64,000 nt of DNA from Maribacter arcticus (GCF_900167935.1 NZ_FUYL01000008.1:62001-126000); one strand, 5' to 3'. Shown: positions 1 through 8,478, counted from the stretch's first letter. Notes: generated by a model from the sequence alone, not told the origin. Numbers and translations are program-made.

Positions 1-280
1 AGGTTGGTCCAACAGGATGTACTGAAATAAGCAATGAATCATTATCACAATCATTCTTAATACTTACTAAGTTTAGGAAATTACCACTCTCCTCACCTTT
101 GGTCCATAACCGTTTTTTGGAACGACTAAAAAATGTCACCTTACCCGTTTCAATGGTTTTAGTTAAGGCTTCAGCATTCATGTAACCAAGCATCAATACA
201 TTTTTAGTGCGTGAATCTTGAATGATTGCAGGCACTAATCCGTCACTCATTTTATTCCAATCAGGTGTATTATAATTCAT
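1..280 (-). CDS. hisI: Phosphoribosyl-AMP cyclohydrolase / phosphoribosyl-ATP pyrophosphatase, 5' part (HisI or HisIE)
   Basis: The gene runs off the left edge, so only about 93 N-terminal codons are visible. The reading has the cyclohydrolase N-domain pattern: [10 protein letters not shown], then [26 protein letters not shown], and a metal-binding acidic stretch NDCDNDSL followed by HPVGPT, where the family continues to a zinc-binding cysteine. The enzyme opens the ring of phosphoribosyl-AMP in histidine synthesis; in Bacteroidota it is normally fused to the pyrophosphatase (HisE), but that part lies outside the window. The start could be the ATG at 280 or an in-frame ATG at 295. It is the last visible gene of the histidine operon, downstream of hisF and the racemase gene. 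The family call is firm; the fusion is inferred. Confidence 0.9.
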   Translation of the reverse strand, partial: MNYNTPDWNKMSDGLVPAIIQDSRTKNVLMLGYMNAEALTKTIETGKVTFFSRSKKRLWTKGEESGNFLNLVSIKNDCDNDSLLISVHPVGPT

Positions 281-374
281 ATTCTTATTACTCATTACTT
301 TTATATCTTTTTCTATCCTTACGGCTCTTTTGGCCGACTAAGCATTTTTGGTCGTTCTGAATGCAGTTTAAGGC

Positions 375-412
375 CCTTTTCGTGTTTCCAAGCCTTCGAC
401 TTCGTTGGGGAT
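375..412 (-). repeat. Short interspersed repeat, copy A
   Basis: On the minus strand this copy reads TCCCCAACGAAGTCGAAGGC then TTGGAAACACGAAAAGG. It aligns with copies at 1210-1246 and 1290-1327; shared core is roughly TCCTGAGCGNAGTCGAAGG followed by a GGAANACGAAAAG tail. It lies between the racemase gene and hisI, close to a low-complexity stretch (about 436-468) of ACTGATACTGCCAACTGAAT type. Confidence 0.6.
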
Positions 413-465
413 AGCCTTTGGTTTATTAAATCTACATACTGAGAACTGATACTGCCAACTGAATA

Positions 466-1158
466 CTAAGAAAGGGCAAACTCTACAGCAGCAAACGCAT
501 GCTCTTTAGTGGTATCAATAACCACAATATCACAATCTTCCTGTTGAATCAACAAAGGTATTTCTGTACAACCTAAAATCACTCCTTCTGCTCCTTCTTT
601 TTTCGACTTTTTAATAATGTCCAAATATAATTGCTTGGACTCTTCAGTTGTTATACCCTTAGATAACTCTGAATAAATAATCTTATGGACTATCTCACGG
701 TCTGCTTCATTAGGAATCAACACTTCGATACCAAATCGGTTTTTAAGAATGTCTTTGTAAAAATCTAATTCCATAGTGTATTTAGTGCCAAGCAACAACA
801 CTTTCTTACATCCCTTTTCCTTCACCGCATTACCCGCCACTTCTGCAATATGCAATAAAGGAACGGTTATTTTTTCTTTAATAGTAGGGACACTTAAATG
901 CATTGTATTAGCACAAATAAGAATTACTTCTGCACCCGATTTTTCTAATCGAACTGCAATATCGGTCATTTGCGTATGCAGAGCATTCCAATCTCCTTTA
1001 GCTTGCTTGGTCGATATATCAGCAAAATTCACCGATTCAATAAGACACTCACAAGAATTTTGTCCACCTAATAATTCCGCAACTCGGGTATTCAACAATT
1101 GGTAATACAACTGTGTTGACTGCCAGGTTATACCTCCGATTAATCCTATTTTTTTCAT
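466..1158 (-). CDS. Aspartate/glutamate racemase family protein
   Basis: A 230-residue protein of the cofactor-independent Asp/Glu racemase superfamily, which interconverts L- and D-amino acids by a two-cysteine mechanism. It opens with KIGLIGGITWQST, typical of aspartate racemases, and has both expected catalytic cysteines: C82 in LICANTMHL and C197 in ILGCTEIPL. Length is normal for the family. It sits between hisF and hisI, in the same direction, and is separated from each by about 170-210 nt containing repeat copies. It has no known step in histidine synthesis, so it looks like an operon passenger. The substrate (aspartate or another amino acid) cannot be decided from sequence alone. Confidence 0.85.
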   Translation of the reverse strand: MKKIGLIGGITWQSTQLYYQLLNTRVAELLGGQNSCECLIESVNFADISTKQAKGDWNALHTQMTDIAVRLEKSGAEVILICANTMHLSVPTIKEKITVPLLHIAEVAGNAVKEKGCKKVLLLGTKYTMELDFYKDILKNRFGIEVLIPNEADREIVHKIIYSELSKGITTEESKQLYLDIIKKSKKEGAEGVILGCTEIPLLIQQEDCDIVVIDTTKEHAFAAVEFALS

Positions 1159-1209
1159 TGCTTAAAATTTAATTCGATACTCTTTGTCAGTCTAATCGCT
1201 GGCGAAGAC

Positions 1210-1246
1210 ACTTTTTGTTTTCCTAGGCCTTTGACTGCGCTCAGGA
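1210..1246 (-). repeat. Short interspersed repeat, copy B
   Basis: On the minus strand: TCCTGAGCGCAGTCAAAGGC followed by CTAGGAAAACAAAAAG. Second copy of the unit described at 375-412, in the same orientation, in the gap between hisF and the racemase gene. Confidence 0.6.
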
Positions 1247-1289
1247 TTACATATCGTTCAATAAATAGAATCCAGTTACTGAGCAACAA

Positions 1290-1327
1290 CCTTTCGTGTT
1301 CCAGTCCCTTCGACTACCCTCAGAAAG
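1290..1327 (-). repeat. Short interspersed repeat, copy C
   Basis: On the minus strand: TTCTGAGGGTAGTCGAAGGG followed by ACTGGAACACGAAAGG. Third copy in the same orientation, only about 45 nt from copy B. A short TGCATACTGACTACTA stretch follows before the hisF stop. Confidence 0.6.
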
Positions 1328-1366
1328 CCATTTTGTTAAACTAAAACTTTCACTGCATACTGACTA

Positions 1367-2122
1367 CTATATACGAACCGGTATTCCATTCTCCCTTAAC
1401 TCTATCTTCAACTCTTGTATACCAATCTCCTTAAAGTGAAACACACTCGCCGCCAAAGCTGCATCTGCTTTTCCTACTACAAAGGTATCGGTAAAATGTT
1501 GTTTGTTTCCTGCACCTCCCGATGCAATAATGGGTATATTCAATTCTGTTGACAACTTAGCTAAAGCTTCGTTTGCAAATCCGTCTTTAGTACCATCATG
1601 ATCCATAGAGGTAAAAAGAATTTCTCCCGCTCCACGTTCTTCTACCTCTTTTGCCCATTCGAATAACTTACGTTCTGTAGGTACTTTTCCACCTACTAAA
1701 TGCACAATCCATTCACCGTCTATCTGTTTTGCATCAATAGCAACTACAATACACTGTGAACCGAATTTTGCCGATAAATCATTAATTAGCTGTGGATTCT
1801 TAACTGCAGATGAATTAATGGAAACTTTATCTGCGCCATTCTGAAGCAAAATATCTACATCCTCAACTGAAGAAATTCCACCACCCACGGTAAAGGGAAT
1901 ATTCACTTTTTCAGCAACACGATATACTAAATCGGCAAGAGTTTTACGTTTCTGTTCAGTGGCCGATATATCCAAAAATACTAATTCATCTGCACCTTCT
2001 TTACTATATATTTCAGCCAGTTCTACTGGATCACCTGCATCTCGTAAATCAACAAAATTTACGCCTTTAACAGTCCTTCCGTCCTTAATATCTAAACAGG
2101 GTATGATTCTTTTTGCAAGCAT
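1367..2122 (-). CDS. hisF: Imidazole glycerol phosphate synthase, cyclase subunit HisF
   Basis: HisF is the (beta/alpha)8 cyclase half of imidazole glycerol phosphate synthase; with HisH it turns PRFAR and glutamine-derived ammonia into IGP and AICAR. The 251-residue length is standard. The two catalytic aspartates are present: D11 in [11 protein letters not shown] and D130 in VVAIDAKQ. The phosphate-binding segments FTVGGGISS and IIASGGAGN are visible. The partner hisH lies upstream in the same operon. The ATG at 2122 is the only sensible start. The gap upstream of it carries AGGTAC-type repeats next to the S23 gene. Confidence 0.97.
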   Translation of the reverse strand: MLAKRIIPCLDIKDGRTVKGVNFVDLRDAGDPVELAEIYSKEGADELVFLDISATEQKRKTLADLVYRVAEKVNIPFTVGGGISSVEDVDILLQNGADKVSINSSAVKNPQLINDLSAKFGSQCIVVAIDAKQIDGEWIVHLVGGKVPTERKLFEWAKEVEERGAGEILFTSMDHDGTKDGFANEALAKLSTELNIPIIASGGAGNKQHFTDTFVVGKADAALAASVFHFKEIGIQELKIELRENGIPVRI

Positions 2123-2126
2123 TATT

Positions 2127-2159
2127 TAAAGGTAAAAGGTTAAAAGTTTGAGGTACAAG
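2127..2159 (+). repeat. AGGT-rich repeat, left of the S23-family gene
   Basis: Reads TTAAAGGTAAAAGGTTAAAA then GTTTGAGGTACAAG. A related stretch in opposite orientation lies at 2551-2593 on the other side of the four-helix-bundle gene. Both share TTAAAGGT and GAGGTAC(A/G)AG words. Low-complexity repeats of this kind are frequent between flavobacterial genes. Confidence 0.45.
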
Positions 2160-2181
2160 TCAAACGTTATAAACTGGTTTT

Positions 2182-2532
2182 TCATTTTCTATTTTTTCTA
2201 GCAGTTATAATAGATGCAACTGTTATCGCTAATAACTCTGATGCTTCATTTTTCAACACATTAATTTCAATTTCATATTCTGGTAGCACTTCTATAAATA
2301 GTTCTAACCAATACACAGACTCATCTACTTCTTCCTCTACAATTTTTAACTTATTGATAAAATCAGAAGTAGATTTTGCCCTTTGAGAAGCACGATAATT
2401 TGCACCAACGGAACTTGAACATCGAATTAACTGCCTTGCCCAAGTATCAAATTCACGAGATTTAGGAAGTTTTGCACAAAATCGCCAACAATCAACTGCA
2501 AACTTTTTAGTCCTAGATTTTAAATCTTGCAT
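2182..2532 (-). CDS. Four helix bundle protein (S23 / Avd-like family)
   Basis: A 116-residue, mostly helical protein of the four helix bundle family named after the 23S rRNA intervening-sequence protein (S23). It has the family pattern: a first helix ending FCAKLPKSREFDTWARQLIR, then SSSVGANYRAS, RAKSTSDFINKLKIVEEEVDES and WLE. The basic N- and C-termini (KSRTKKF; ITARKNRK) fit nucleic-acid binding. Structurally related Avd proteins assist diversity-generating retroelements, but no reverse transcriptase is nearby. It splits hisA/DinB from hisF and is flanked by inverted AGGTAC-type repeats, which suggests arrival as a passenger. Molecular function is unknown. Confidence 0.8.
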   Translation of the reverse strand: MQDLKSRTKKFAVDCWRFCAKLPKSREFDTWARQLIRCSSSVGANYRASQRAKSTSDFINKLKIVEEEVDESVYWLELFIEVLPEYEIEINVLKNEASELLAITVASIITARKNRK

Positions 2533-2550
2533 AATTTAATTTTCATTTAA

Positions 2551-2593
2551 AAACCTTTAAATTCCTACCTTGTATCTTTAACCTCGTACCTCC
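2551..2593 (-). repeat. AGGT-rich repeat, right of the S23-family gene
   Basis: On the minus strand it contains GGAGGTACGAGGTTAAAG, ATACAAGGTAGG and TTTAAAGGTTT. It is an inverted counterpart of 2127-2159, so the S23 gene sits between two inverted copies. Confidence 0.45.
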
Positions 2594-3109
2594 CTACTTA
2601 TTTTTTTTGTTTAAATCAATTCCATCATAAAAGCCCAAATCCTTATTCTTTAACTGTTTTACCCAGAAAGCTATTTGCCCAGTATGATAGGAATAATGTT
2701 CTACCGCATGCAGAATGATGCCAACACCTGAAAATGAAAATCCTTGTACCGTTCTAATTTTAACTAATTGACTGGGAGTAGCATCGAAAATAACACGTTT
2801 TGCAGTACCGACTACATCTTCTAATTTTTTAAGCAACTCATCTTTTGTGAGTCCGCTAGTCAGTGAAAACTCACTATCTCTAAGTCTCTTGTCTTCAGTT
2901 TCACCCAAAGAAGAAATTACATATTGAGAAATATTACCACATAAATGCAAGATTAAATTTGCAATACTATTCAATGATTCATTTGGTTTTTGCCAAACTT
3001 CATCTTCTGAAATTTTAGCAAGACTCTTCTTAATCATGCGTGTACTTTCATCCATTCTGTACAATGCATTCTTAACTAATTCTTCGACTAATTGAGTTTC
3101 TTTATCCAT
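2594..3109 (-). CDS. DinB family protein (DUF1572-like)
   Basis: A 171-residue four-helix DinB/YfiT-like protein. Members bind a metal through three histidines and some act as thiol-dependent S-transferases; the role of this one is unknown. Candidate ligands are the histidines in NLILHLCGN, and in [19 protein letters not shown], the latter being the strongest family hallmark. The start ATG overlaps the hisA stop by 8 nt (ATGGATAA), so it is likely translated with hisA. It ends about 60 nt before the S23 gene. It is a second non-histidine gene inside the operon; another, unrelated DinB protein occurs at 28979-29497. Confidence 0.8.
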   Translation of the reverse strand: MDKETQLVEELVKNALYRMDESTRMIKKSLAKISEDEVWQKPNESLNSIANLILHLCGNISQYVISSLGETEDKRLRDSEFSLTSGLTKDELLKKLEDVVGTAKRVIFDATPSQLVKIRTVQGFSFSGVGIILHAVEHYSYHTGQIAFWVKQLKNKDLGFYDGIDLNKKNK

Positions 3110-3866
3110 TACTTAAAATATAAGATTCTAACTGCTTTAAACTGATTCGATTTTCATAAATAGCTTTTCCGATAATAGTACCTTCACAACCCATTTCTGC
3201 CAGTTTGGGCAACTCATCAAAAGTTGAAATTCCACCGGATGCAATTAGTTTTAGTTCACGAACAGTTTGGTCTTCGACTGCGCTCAGACTGAGATTTGTA
3301 TTTTCTATTATTTTCCGATACAAATCAAACGACGGACCTTCTAACATACCGTCTTTACTGATATCGGTACAAATAACATATTGAATTCCTTTTGATTGAT
3401 ATGACTTAATAAACGGAATAAGTTCCTCTTTGGATTCCTCTTGCCATCCTGAAATAGCTACTTTTTCATCCATAGCATCAGCACCAAGTATAATTTTGTC
3501 AGCACCATGTTTTTCAATCCATCCAATAAAAGTTTCAGCATCTTTTACTGCAATACTACCACCGGTTATTTGTTTTGCTCCACTCTCAAAAGCGATACGT
3601 AAATCGTCATCAGTCTTTAATCCGCCACCAAAATCAATCTGCAAACCTGTTTGCGAAGCTATCTGTTCTAAAACCTTATGGTTTACAATATGTTTAGACT
3701 TTGCACCATCTAAATCTACCAAGTGTAAATACTGAATACCATGTGCTTCAAACTCTTTTGCAACTTCTAATGGATTCTCATTGTAAATTTTTTTAGTATC
3801 ATAATCTCCTTTAGAGAGTCGGACACATTTACCATCAATAATATCTATAGCTGGAATAATTCGCAT
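3102..3866 (-). CDS. hisA: Phosphoribosyl-ProFAR isomerase HisA, carrying a repeat-derived insert
   Basis: HisA performs the Amadori isomerisation of ProFAR to PRFAR. The (beta/alpha)8 barrel is intact: catalytic D8 in [10 protein letters not shown] and D130 in [17 protein letters not shown] and ASGGIST phosphate loops, [10 protein letters not shown]. At 254 residues it is somewhat longer than the usual 240 or so. The surplus is explained by about 13 residues, [13 protein letters not shown] (192-204), between the helix ending IIENTN and strand LKLIASGG; they are encoded by the repeat core at 3271-3293. The loop is on the face opposite the active site, so activity is probably kept. The gene starts 4 nt after the GNAT stop. 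Confidence 0.96.
   Translation of the reverse strand: MRIIPAIDIIDGKCVRLSKGDYDTKKIYNENPLEVAKEFEAHGIQYLHLVDLDGAKSKHIVNHKVLEQIASQTGLQIDFGGGLKTDDDLRIAFESGAKQITGGSIAVKDAETFIGWIEKHGADKIILGADAMDEKVAISGWQEESKEELIPFIKSYQSKGIQYVICTDISKDGMLEGPSFDLYRKIIENTNLSLSAVEDQTVRELKLIASGGISTFDELPKLAEMGCEGTIIGKAIYENRISLKQLESYILSNG
3271..3293 (-). repeat. Repeat core inserted in frame within hisA, copy D
   Basis: On the + strand the core is TCTTCGACTGCGCTCAGACT plus GAG, matching the CTTCGACTGCGCTCAG core of the intergenic copies. Here it is coding and adds the peptide LSLSAVED to HisA without breaking the frame. Confidence 0.65.
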
Positions 3867-3870
3867 TTTC

Positions 3871-4293
3871 TTAATCTAGTTTTTGTTTATCAATACTCAT
3901 CCATAAAGGAGAATCACCTATAGTTTTAAATCCATAGCGTTCATATAAACCTTGAGCGTCTTTGGTTTTTAACGCTATAGTTTTAAGGTTTTTGATTACA
4001 TCATCTTTCAACATATGCTCCACTAAAATCTTACCATAACCTTTACCTTGAAATTTTTCAAATATGATAACATCCATAAAATACCCAAAATAGATATAGT
4101 CTGTAACTACGCGACCAAAGCCTATTTGTTCCTTATCCGAAGTGTATATTCCAAAGCAATAGGAGTTTTTAATGGTCTTTTCAACATCCTCCAAGGTTCT
4201 ACCATCTCCCCAATATTCATCGGCTATAAAAGTTTTTATAGCATTCACATTCAATAAATTTTTTTCAGTTGAAATAAAATATTCTTGTCCCAT
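3871..4293 (-). CDS. GNAT family N-acetyltransferase
   Basis: A 140-residue acetyltransferase of the GNAT fold. The acetyl-CoA pyrophosphate loop is visible as [15 protein letters not shown] (around residue 80), preceded by the beta-strand DVIIFEKF, and followed by the usual C-terminal signature [17 protein letters not shown]. Its start overlaps the hisH stop (TAATG) and hisA begins 4 nt after it, so it is embedded tightly in the his operon. No histidine enzyme of this type is known. It may acetylate a small molecule or a protein; the substrate is unknown. Confidence 0.85.
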   Translation of the reverse strand: MGQEYFISTEKNLLNVNAIKTFIADEYWGDGRTLEDVEKTIKNSYCFGIYTSDKEQIGFGRVVTDYIYFGYFMDVIIFEKFQGKGYGKILVEHMLKDDVIKNLKTIALKTKDAQGLYERYGFKTIGDSPLWMSIDKQKLD

Positions 4294-4874
4294 TACATGT
4301 TTAAAAAATTCTTCAATATCTTCTCCCCAACACCACTACTTTTTTCGGGGTGAAATTGAGTACCGTAAAAATTATCTTTTTTTAAGGCGGCAGTATAATC
4401 TAATCCGTAAAAACATACTGCAATCGTTTCGGTACACAACGGTGCATAAAAACTATGAACTAAATAAATATGTTCATTTTCAGTTACCCCATGGAATAGA
4501 TTTGATTTGAGTTTATTAATCTGGTTCCAACCTATTTGTGGAACTTTTACAGAAGAATCAAACTTCACCACATCAACATCAAAAATTCCGAGTCCGGCAG
4601 TATTACCTTCTTCAGATGAGTGACACATTAATTGCATACCTAAACAAATACCTAGAACTGGCTGTTTTAAAGATGGTATTAGTTTATCAAGACCGCTATC
4701 TCTAAGTTTTTTCATAGCAGAACTTGCCTCGCCCACACCAGGAAAAATCACTTTATCAGCATTTTTAATTTCAGAAACATCACTGCTCAAAACCGCTTCA
4801 TAACCCAATCGTTTTATGGCAAATTTGATGCTCTGTATATTTCCGGCGCCGTAATTTATAATGACAATTTTCAT
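4293..4874 (-). CDS. hisH: Imidazole glycerol phosphate synthase, glutaminase subunit HisH
   Basis: HisH is the class I glutamine amidotransferase that feeds ammonia to HisF. The catalytic triad is readable: C77 in GICLGMQLM, H175 and E177 in GTQFHPEKSS. The start MKIVIINYGAGN is the normal family N-terminus, and 193 residues is standard. The stop overlaps the following GNAT start by one base. A gap of about 85 nt with an 18-bp inverted repeat separates it from hisB. Confidence 0.97.
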   Translation of the reverse strand: MKIVIINYGAGNIQSIKFAIKRLGYEAVLSSDVSEIKNADKVIFPGVGEASSAMKKLRDSGLDKLIPSLKQPVLGICLGMQLMCHSSEEGNTAGLGIFDVDVVKFDSSVKVPQIGWNQINKLKSNLFHGVTENEHIYLVHSFYAPLCTETIAVCFYGLDYTAALKKDNFYGTQFHPEKSSGVGEKILKNFLNM

Positions 4875-4893
4875 TAAAACTAGTATTGAGTAG

Positions 4894-4950
4894 TTAGTAT
4901 TAAGTACAAAGCAAATCTTAAAAGACTGAATACTTTGTACTTATTACTAA
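4894..4950. repeat. 18-bp inverted repeat between hisB and hisH
   Basis: The left arm TTAGTATTAAGTACAAAG (4894-4911) is matched by CTTTGTACTTATTACTAA (4933-4950), which is its reverse complement at 17 of 18 positions, with a 21-nt loop. It could fold in the his mRNA between the two genes. There is no U-run, so it is not a canonical terminator. It resembles the TTAGTACTAAGTAC-type intergenic repeats common in flavobacteria. Confidence 0.6.
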
Positions 4951-4958
4951 GTACAATT

Positions 4959-6101
4959 TTAAAGAACTCCTTTCGTACTTGGTAAAACCATTTTTTCAAC
5001 ATCTCTTTTAACGGCCATTTTTATACTCTTTGCAAAGGCCTTAAAAATAGCTTCAATTTTATGATGCTCGTTGGTACCTTCGGCCTTTATATTCAAATTA
5101 GCTTTAGCGCCATCGGTAAATGATTTAAAAAAGTGATGAAACATTTCGGTAGGCATGTCCCCTACCATTTCACGATTAAAGTCTGCATTCCATACCAACC
5201 AATTTCGACCACCAAAATCAATTGCTGCCTGAGCCAAACAATCATCCATTGGTAAACAAAATCCGTATCGTTCAATACCTAATTTATTTCCTAAAGCGTT
5301 ATGAAAAACTTCACCAAGCGCAATACCTGTATCTTCTATCGTATGGTGCTCATCAACTTCTAAATCTCCATTAACCTTAATGGTTAAATCCATTTGGCCA
5401 TGACGTGCCAATTGATCAAGCATGTGGTCGAAAAACGCTAATCCGGTTTTGATATCGCTTCTACCCGTACCATCAAGATTTAGTTTTATCAGGATATCTG
5501 TTTCGTTTGTTTTTCTATGTGTTTCCGCTGTTCTATCCTTCAACTTCAAAAACTCATAGATTTTCTCCCAGTCATTGTTTTCTATAGCTATATAAGTATC
5601 TAACTCATCTCGCTTTACCGTTATTTCAACAGTACCCAAATTGGTTTCGTCATTAATAAAAATGCCTTTAGCGCCAAGATTCTTAGCCAATTCCATATCT
5701 GTTAATCGATCACCAATAACAAAGGAATTTTCTAAATCGTATGCTTCAGAAAAATACTCAGTTAACAATCCTGTACCCGGTTTTCTTGTGTTTGCATTTT
5801 CATATGGAAAAGTGCGATCCAAAAATACCTTATCAAAAACGACTCCTTCGTTTTCAAAAGATTTCATAATAAAATTATGAACAGGCCAAAACGTATCTTC
5901 TGGAAAAACATCGGTACCCAAACCATCTTGATTGGTTATCATTACCAATTCATAATCCAATTCTTTAGCGATTTTACCAAGAAAAGTAAATGCTTTCGGA
6001 TAAAATATCATTTTTTCAAAAGCATCTATCTGCTCATCAATTGTTTCTTTGATAATAGTGCCGTCGCGGTCTATGAACAATACTCGTTTCTTACTTTCCA
6101 T
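4959..6101 (-). CDS. hisB: Bifunctional histidinol-phosphatase / imidazoleglycerol-phosphate dehydratase HisB
   Basis: A 380-residue fusion. Residues 1 to about 165 form a HAD phosphatase (nucleophile region [11 protein letters not shown] with D11 and D13, then MITNQDGLG and [20 protein letters not shown]) that dephosphorylates histidinol phosphate. Residues from about 190 on form the manganese dehydratase ([44 protein letters not shown]). The two reactions are steps 9 and 7 of histidine synthesis. The start overlaps the hisC end by 11 nt, so the two are probably translationally coupled. The length matches the fused form known in enterobacteria and Bacteroidota. Confidence 0.97.
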   Translation of the reverse strand: MESKKRVLFIDRDGTIIKETIDEQIDAFEKMIFYPKAFTFLGKIAKELDYELVMITNQDGLGTDVFPEDTFWPVHNFIMKSFENEGVVFDKVFLDRTFPYENANTRKPGTGLLTEYFSEAYDLENSFVIGDRLTDMELAKNLGAKGIFINDETNLGTVEITVKRDELDTYIAIENNDWEKIYEFLKLKDRTAETHRKTNETDILIKLNLDGTGRSDIKTGLAFFDHMLDQLARHGQMDLTIKVNGDLEVDEHHTIEDTGIALGEVFHNALGNKLGIERYGFCLPMDDCLAQAAIDFGGRNWLVWNADFNREMVGDMPTEMFHHFFKSFTDGAKANLNIKAEGTNEHHKIEAIFKAFAKSIKMAVKRDVEKMVLPSTKGVL

Positions 6102-7149
6102 ATTCGTTTGATAGTGCTTTTAAAGCGGTAATTACAATATTATTTTCTTTAGATGTACCTACGGTGAACCTGAGTGTATTTTCACATAACGGTTGTGTAG
6201 TACGATTTCGAACTACAATTCCTTTTTTTAATAATTGATTATAACGTAGCGTAGCATTATCTACTTTCGCCAAAATAAAATTAGCGTCAGTAGGGTATAT
6301 TTTAGAAACAAACGAAACTGTTTCTAATGTATTAATCAATTTTGCACGCTCCTCTAGAATAGTTGCTACTTCTGCTTGTACCGATTTTTCATCAGACACT
6401 CTTTGTATCGCTCGCTCTTGCGTTAATTGATTTACGTTGTAGGGCGGTTTTATTTTATTGATAACAGCAATGATTTCTGCGGATGCTAAACAAATACCCA
6501 AACGAATACCTGCCATACCATAAGCCTTCGATAGTGTTTGTGTAATTATCAAATTGGGGTATTTAGCTAGTTTTGAAGTCCAACTTTCTTCTAGTGAGAA
6601 ATCGATATAAGCCTCGTCGATGACAACCAGGCCAGTAAACGATTTCAAAAGGTCTTCAATACTACGGGTAGAAAAACTATTCCCTGTAGGATTGTTTGGT
6701 GAACAGATGAATAACAATTTAGTGTTGCCATCTATTCTTTCTTTTATTGCAGAAACATTCGGTTGAAAAGCATCGGTAAGCAAAACTTCCCTGTTTTCAA
6801 CTAAATTGATACCCGATAAGACTTTATACATACCATATGTTGGTGGCAATGTAATAATGTTGTCCTCCTTAGGCTCACAGAAAGCTCTAAACAATAAATC
6901 TAATACTTCATCACTACCATTACCTAAAAGAATATTTTCTTCCTTAATACCTTTCTGTTCTGCCAAAATAGCTTTTAAAGCTCTCTGTTGTGGATCCGGA
7001 TAGCGATTCACTCCATTTTCAAACGGATTCTCATTCGCATCTAGAAACACCATGGTAGAACCATCGGAAACATATTCATCGCGTGCAGAAGAATACGGAC
7101 TTAAGCCCTTTACGTTTTCTCTTGTTATGTTATCTAAATTGAAATTCAT
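6091..7149 (-). CDS. hisC: Histidinol-phosphate aminotransferase HisC
   Basis: A PLP fold-type I aminotransferase that makes histidinol phosphate from imidazole acetol phosphate. Visible motifs are [38 protein letters not shown], and the PLP lysine in [17 protein letters not shown] chose the ATG at 7149 (MNFNLDN), giving 352 residues. The frame stays open to a TTG at 7188, but those codons fall in repeat copy E and are very unlikely to be native. The gene begins about 50 nt after hisD and overlaps hisB by 11 nt. Confidence 0.96.
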   Translation of the reverse strand: MNFNLDNITRENVKGLSPYSSARDEYVSDGSTMVFLDANENPFENGVNRYPDPQQRALKAILAEQKGIKEENILLGNGSDEVLDLLFRAFCEPKEDNIITLPPTYGMYKVLSGINLVENREVLLTDAFQPNVSAIKERIDGNTKLLFICSPNNPTGNSFSTRSIEDLLKSFTGLVVIDEAYIDFSLEESWTSKLAKYPNLIITQTLSKAYGMAGIRLGICLASAEIIAVINKIKPPYNVNQLTQERAIQRVSDEKSVQAEVATILEERAKLINTLETVSFVSKIYPTDANFILAKVDNATLRYNQLLKKGIVVRNRTTQPLCENTLRFTVGTSKENNIVITALKALSNEYGK

Positions 7150-7162
7150 TTCTTCATAATTA

Positions 7163-7186
7163 GGTCTCGACTGCGCTCGACCAGAC
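7163..7186 (-). repeat. Repeat core between hisD and hisC, copy E
   Basis: On the + strand it reads GGTCTCGACTGCGCTCGACC then AGAC, a variant of the CTTCGACTGCGCTCAG core with GGTC/GACC ends that can pair. It lies just upstream of the hisC ATG and extends the open frame artificially. Confidence 0.6.
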
Positions 7187-7197
7187 AATACTTATTT

Positions 7198-8478
7198 TTA
7201 TAGGCTTTTTAATCTTAGGGTTATCGCATTTTTATGCGCCTGTAAACCTTCAGCTTCGGCCATTAATTCAACAGCATTGCCAATATTTTGAATACCTTCT
7301 TTTGTGATTTTCTGAAACGTCATGCTTTTCATAAAACTATCTAAATTCACTCCACTATATTGCTTTGCATAGCCGTTTGTAGGCAAGGTATGATTGGTGC
7401 CAGAGGCATAATCACCAGCACTTTCTGGCGTATAATTTCCAATAAAAACAGAACCTGCATTTTGAGTATTATCTATATAAAAATCCTCATTTGCTACACA
7501 AACAATATAATGTTCAGGACCATATTCATTGATTAAGTCAATCGCCATTTGGTCGTCTTCAACATAGATAAGTTTACTATTCGCAATTGCTTGTCTGGCA
7601 ATTTCTTTACGTGGCAGTTCTTCTAATTGCAGCGCTACTTCTTTCTCTACTGCATTAATCATCGTTTTTGAAGTAGACACCAAAATAACTTGACTATCAA
7701 TACCATGCTCAGCCTGACTCAATAAATCGGATGCTACAAAAGAAGCATTCGCCGTATCATCAGCCACTACTAATAATTCTGAAGGACCCGCCGGCATATC
7801 AATTGCTACACCATGTTTCGTAGCAATTTGCTTCGCAACGGTTACGAATTGATTCCCTGGTCCGAATATTTTATACACTTGAGGTATACTCTCCGTTCCA
7901 AAGGTCATCCCTGCAATCGCTTGGATACCTCCAACCTTTATAATTTTAGTAACTCCGCATAAATTCGCTGTATATAAAATAGCAGGATTTAATTGCCCTT
8001 CTTTATCAGGTGGAGAACATAGCACAATTTCAGAGCATCCAGCAATTGTAGCAGGAACCGCCAACATTAAAATAGTAGAAAACAATGGAGCCGTACCCCC
8101 TGGAATGTAAAGTCCTACTTTTTGAATAGGTCTTTTCTCTTGCCAACAAGAAACTCCCCGTGCTGTTTCAACTGCTACACGACCCGTCTTTTGGGCTTTG
8201 TGAAATACTTCGATGTTCGACTTTGCCAACTGAATAGCAGATTTCAAGTCATTAGAAACTAAAGCCTTAGCCTTTTCAATTTCTACATCTGAAACCAACA
8301 TATTCTCTAAAGTGACTTTGTCAAATTCTTGGGTATACTTTTTTAATATACTGTCACCACTCGTTTTAACTTCCTCAAAAATAGTATTGACCAATCCTTC
8401 AATATCAGCCACTGTCTGAGTAGGACGTCTAAGAACATCTTTCCAATCTTCTCTTTTAGGATTATATATTTTGTTCAT
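7198..8478 (-). CDS. hisD: Histidinol dehydrogenase HisD
   Basis: A zinc and NAD-dependent enzyme that oxidises histidinol to histidine in two steps. The 426-residue sequence carries family motifs: GLYIPGGTAPLFSTILMLAVPA, IFGPGNQFVTVAKQ, DMPAGPSELLVVAD, the zinc/catalytic region SQAEHGIDSQVIL, YGPEHYIV, and NHTLPTNGYAKQYSGV. It is the second structural gene of the operon, about 90 nt after hisG, with no sign of truncation. Confidence 0.97.
   Translation of the reverse strand: MNKIYNPKREDWKDVLRRPTQTVADIEGLVNTIFEEVKTSGDSILKKYTQEFDKVTLENMLVSDVEIEKAKALVSNDLKSAIQLAKSNIEVFHKAQKTGRVAVETARGVSCWQEKRPIQKVGLYIPGGTAPLFSTILMLAVPATIAGCSEIVLCSPPDKEGQLNPAILYTANLCGVTKIIKVGGIQAIAGMTFGTESIPQVYKIFGPGNQFVTVAKQIATKHGVAIDMPAGPSELLVVADDTANASFVASDLLSQAEHGIDSQVILVSTSKTMINAVEKEVALQLEELPRKEIARQAIANSKLIYVEDDQMAIDLINEYGPEHYIVCVANEDFYIDNTQNAGSVFIGNYTPESAGDYASGTNHTLPTNGYAKQYSGVNLDSFMKSMTFQKITKEGIQNIGNAVELMAEAEGLQAHKNAITLRLKSL

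Noticed and set aside
2182..2532. Part of a diversity-generating retroelement
   Set aside because: The S23/Avd-like protein is alone; no reverse transcriptase, template repeat or variable repeat is near.
3430..3735. Long open frame on the + strand opposite hisA
   Set aside because: It is the antisense shadow of a conserved enzyme gene, without a recognisable product.
7150..7188. N-terminal extension of hisC to a TTG
   Set aside because: The extra codons fall in a repeat copy, add no conserved residues and need a TTG, whereas the ATG at 7149 gives the normal HisC start.
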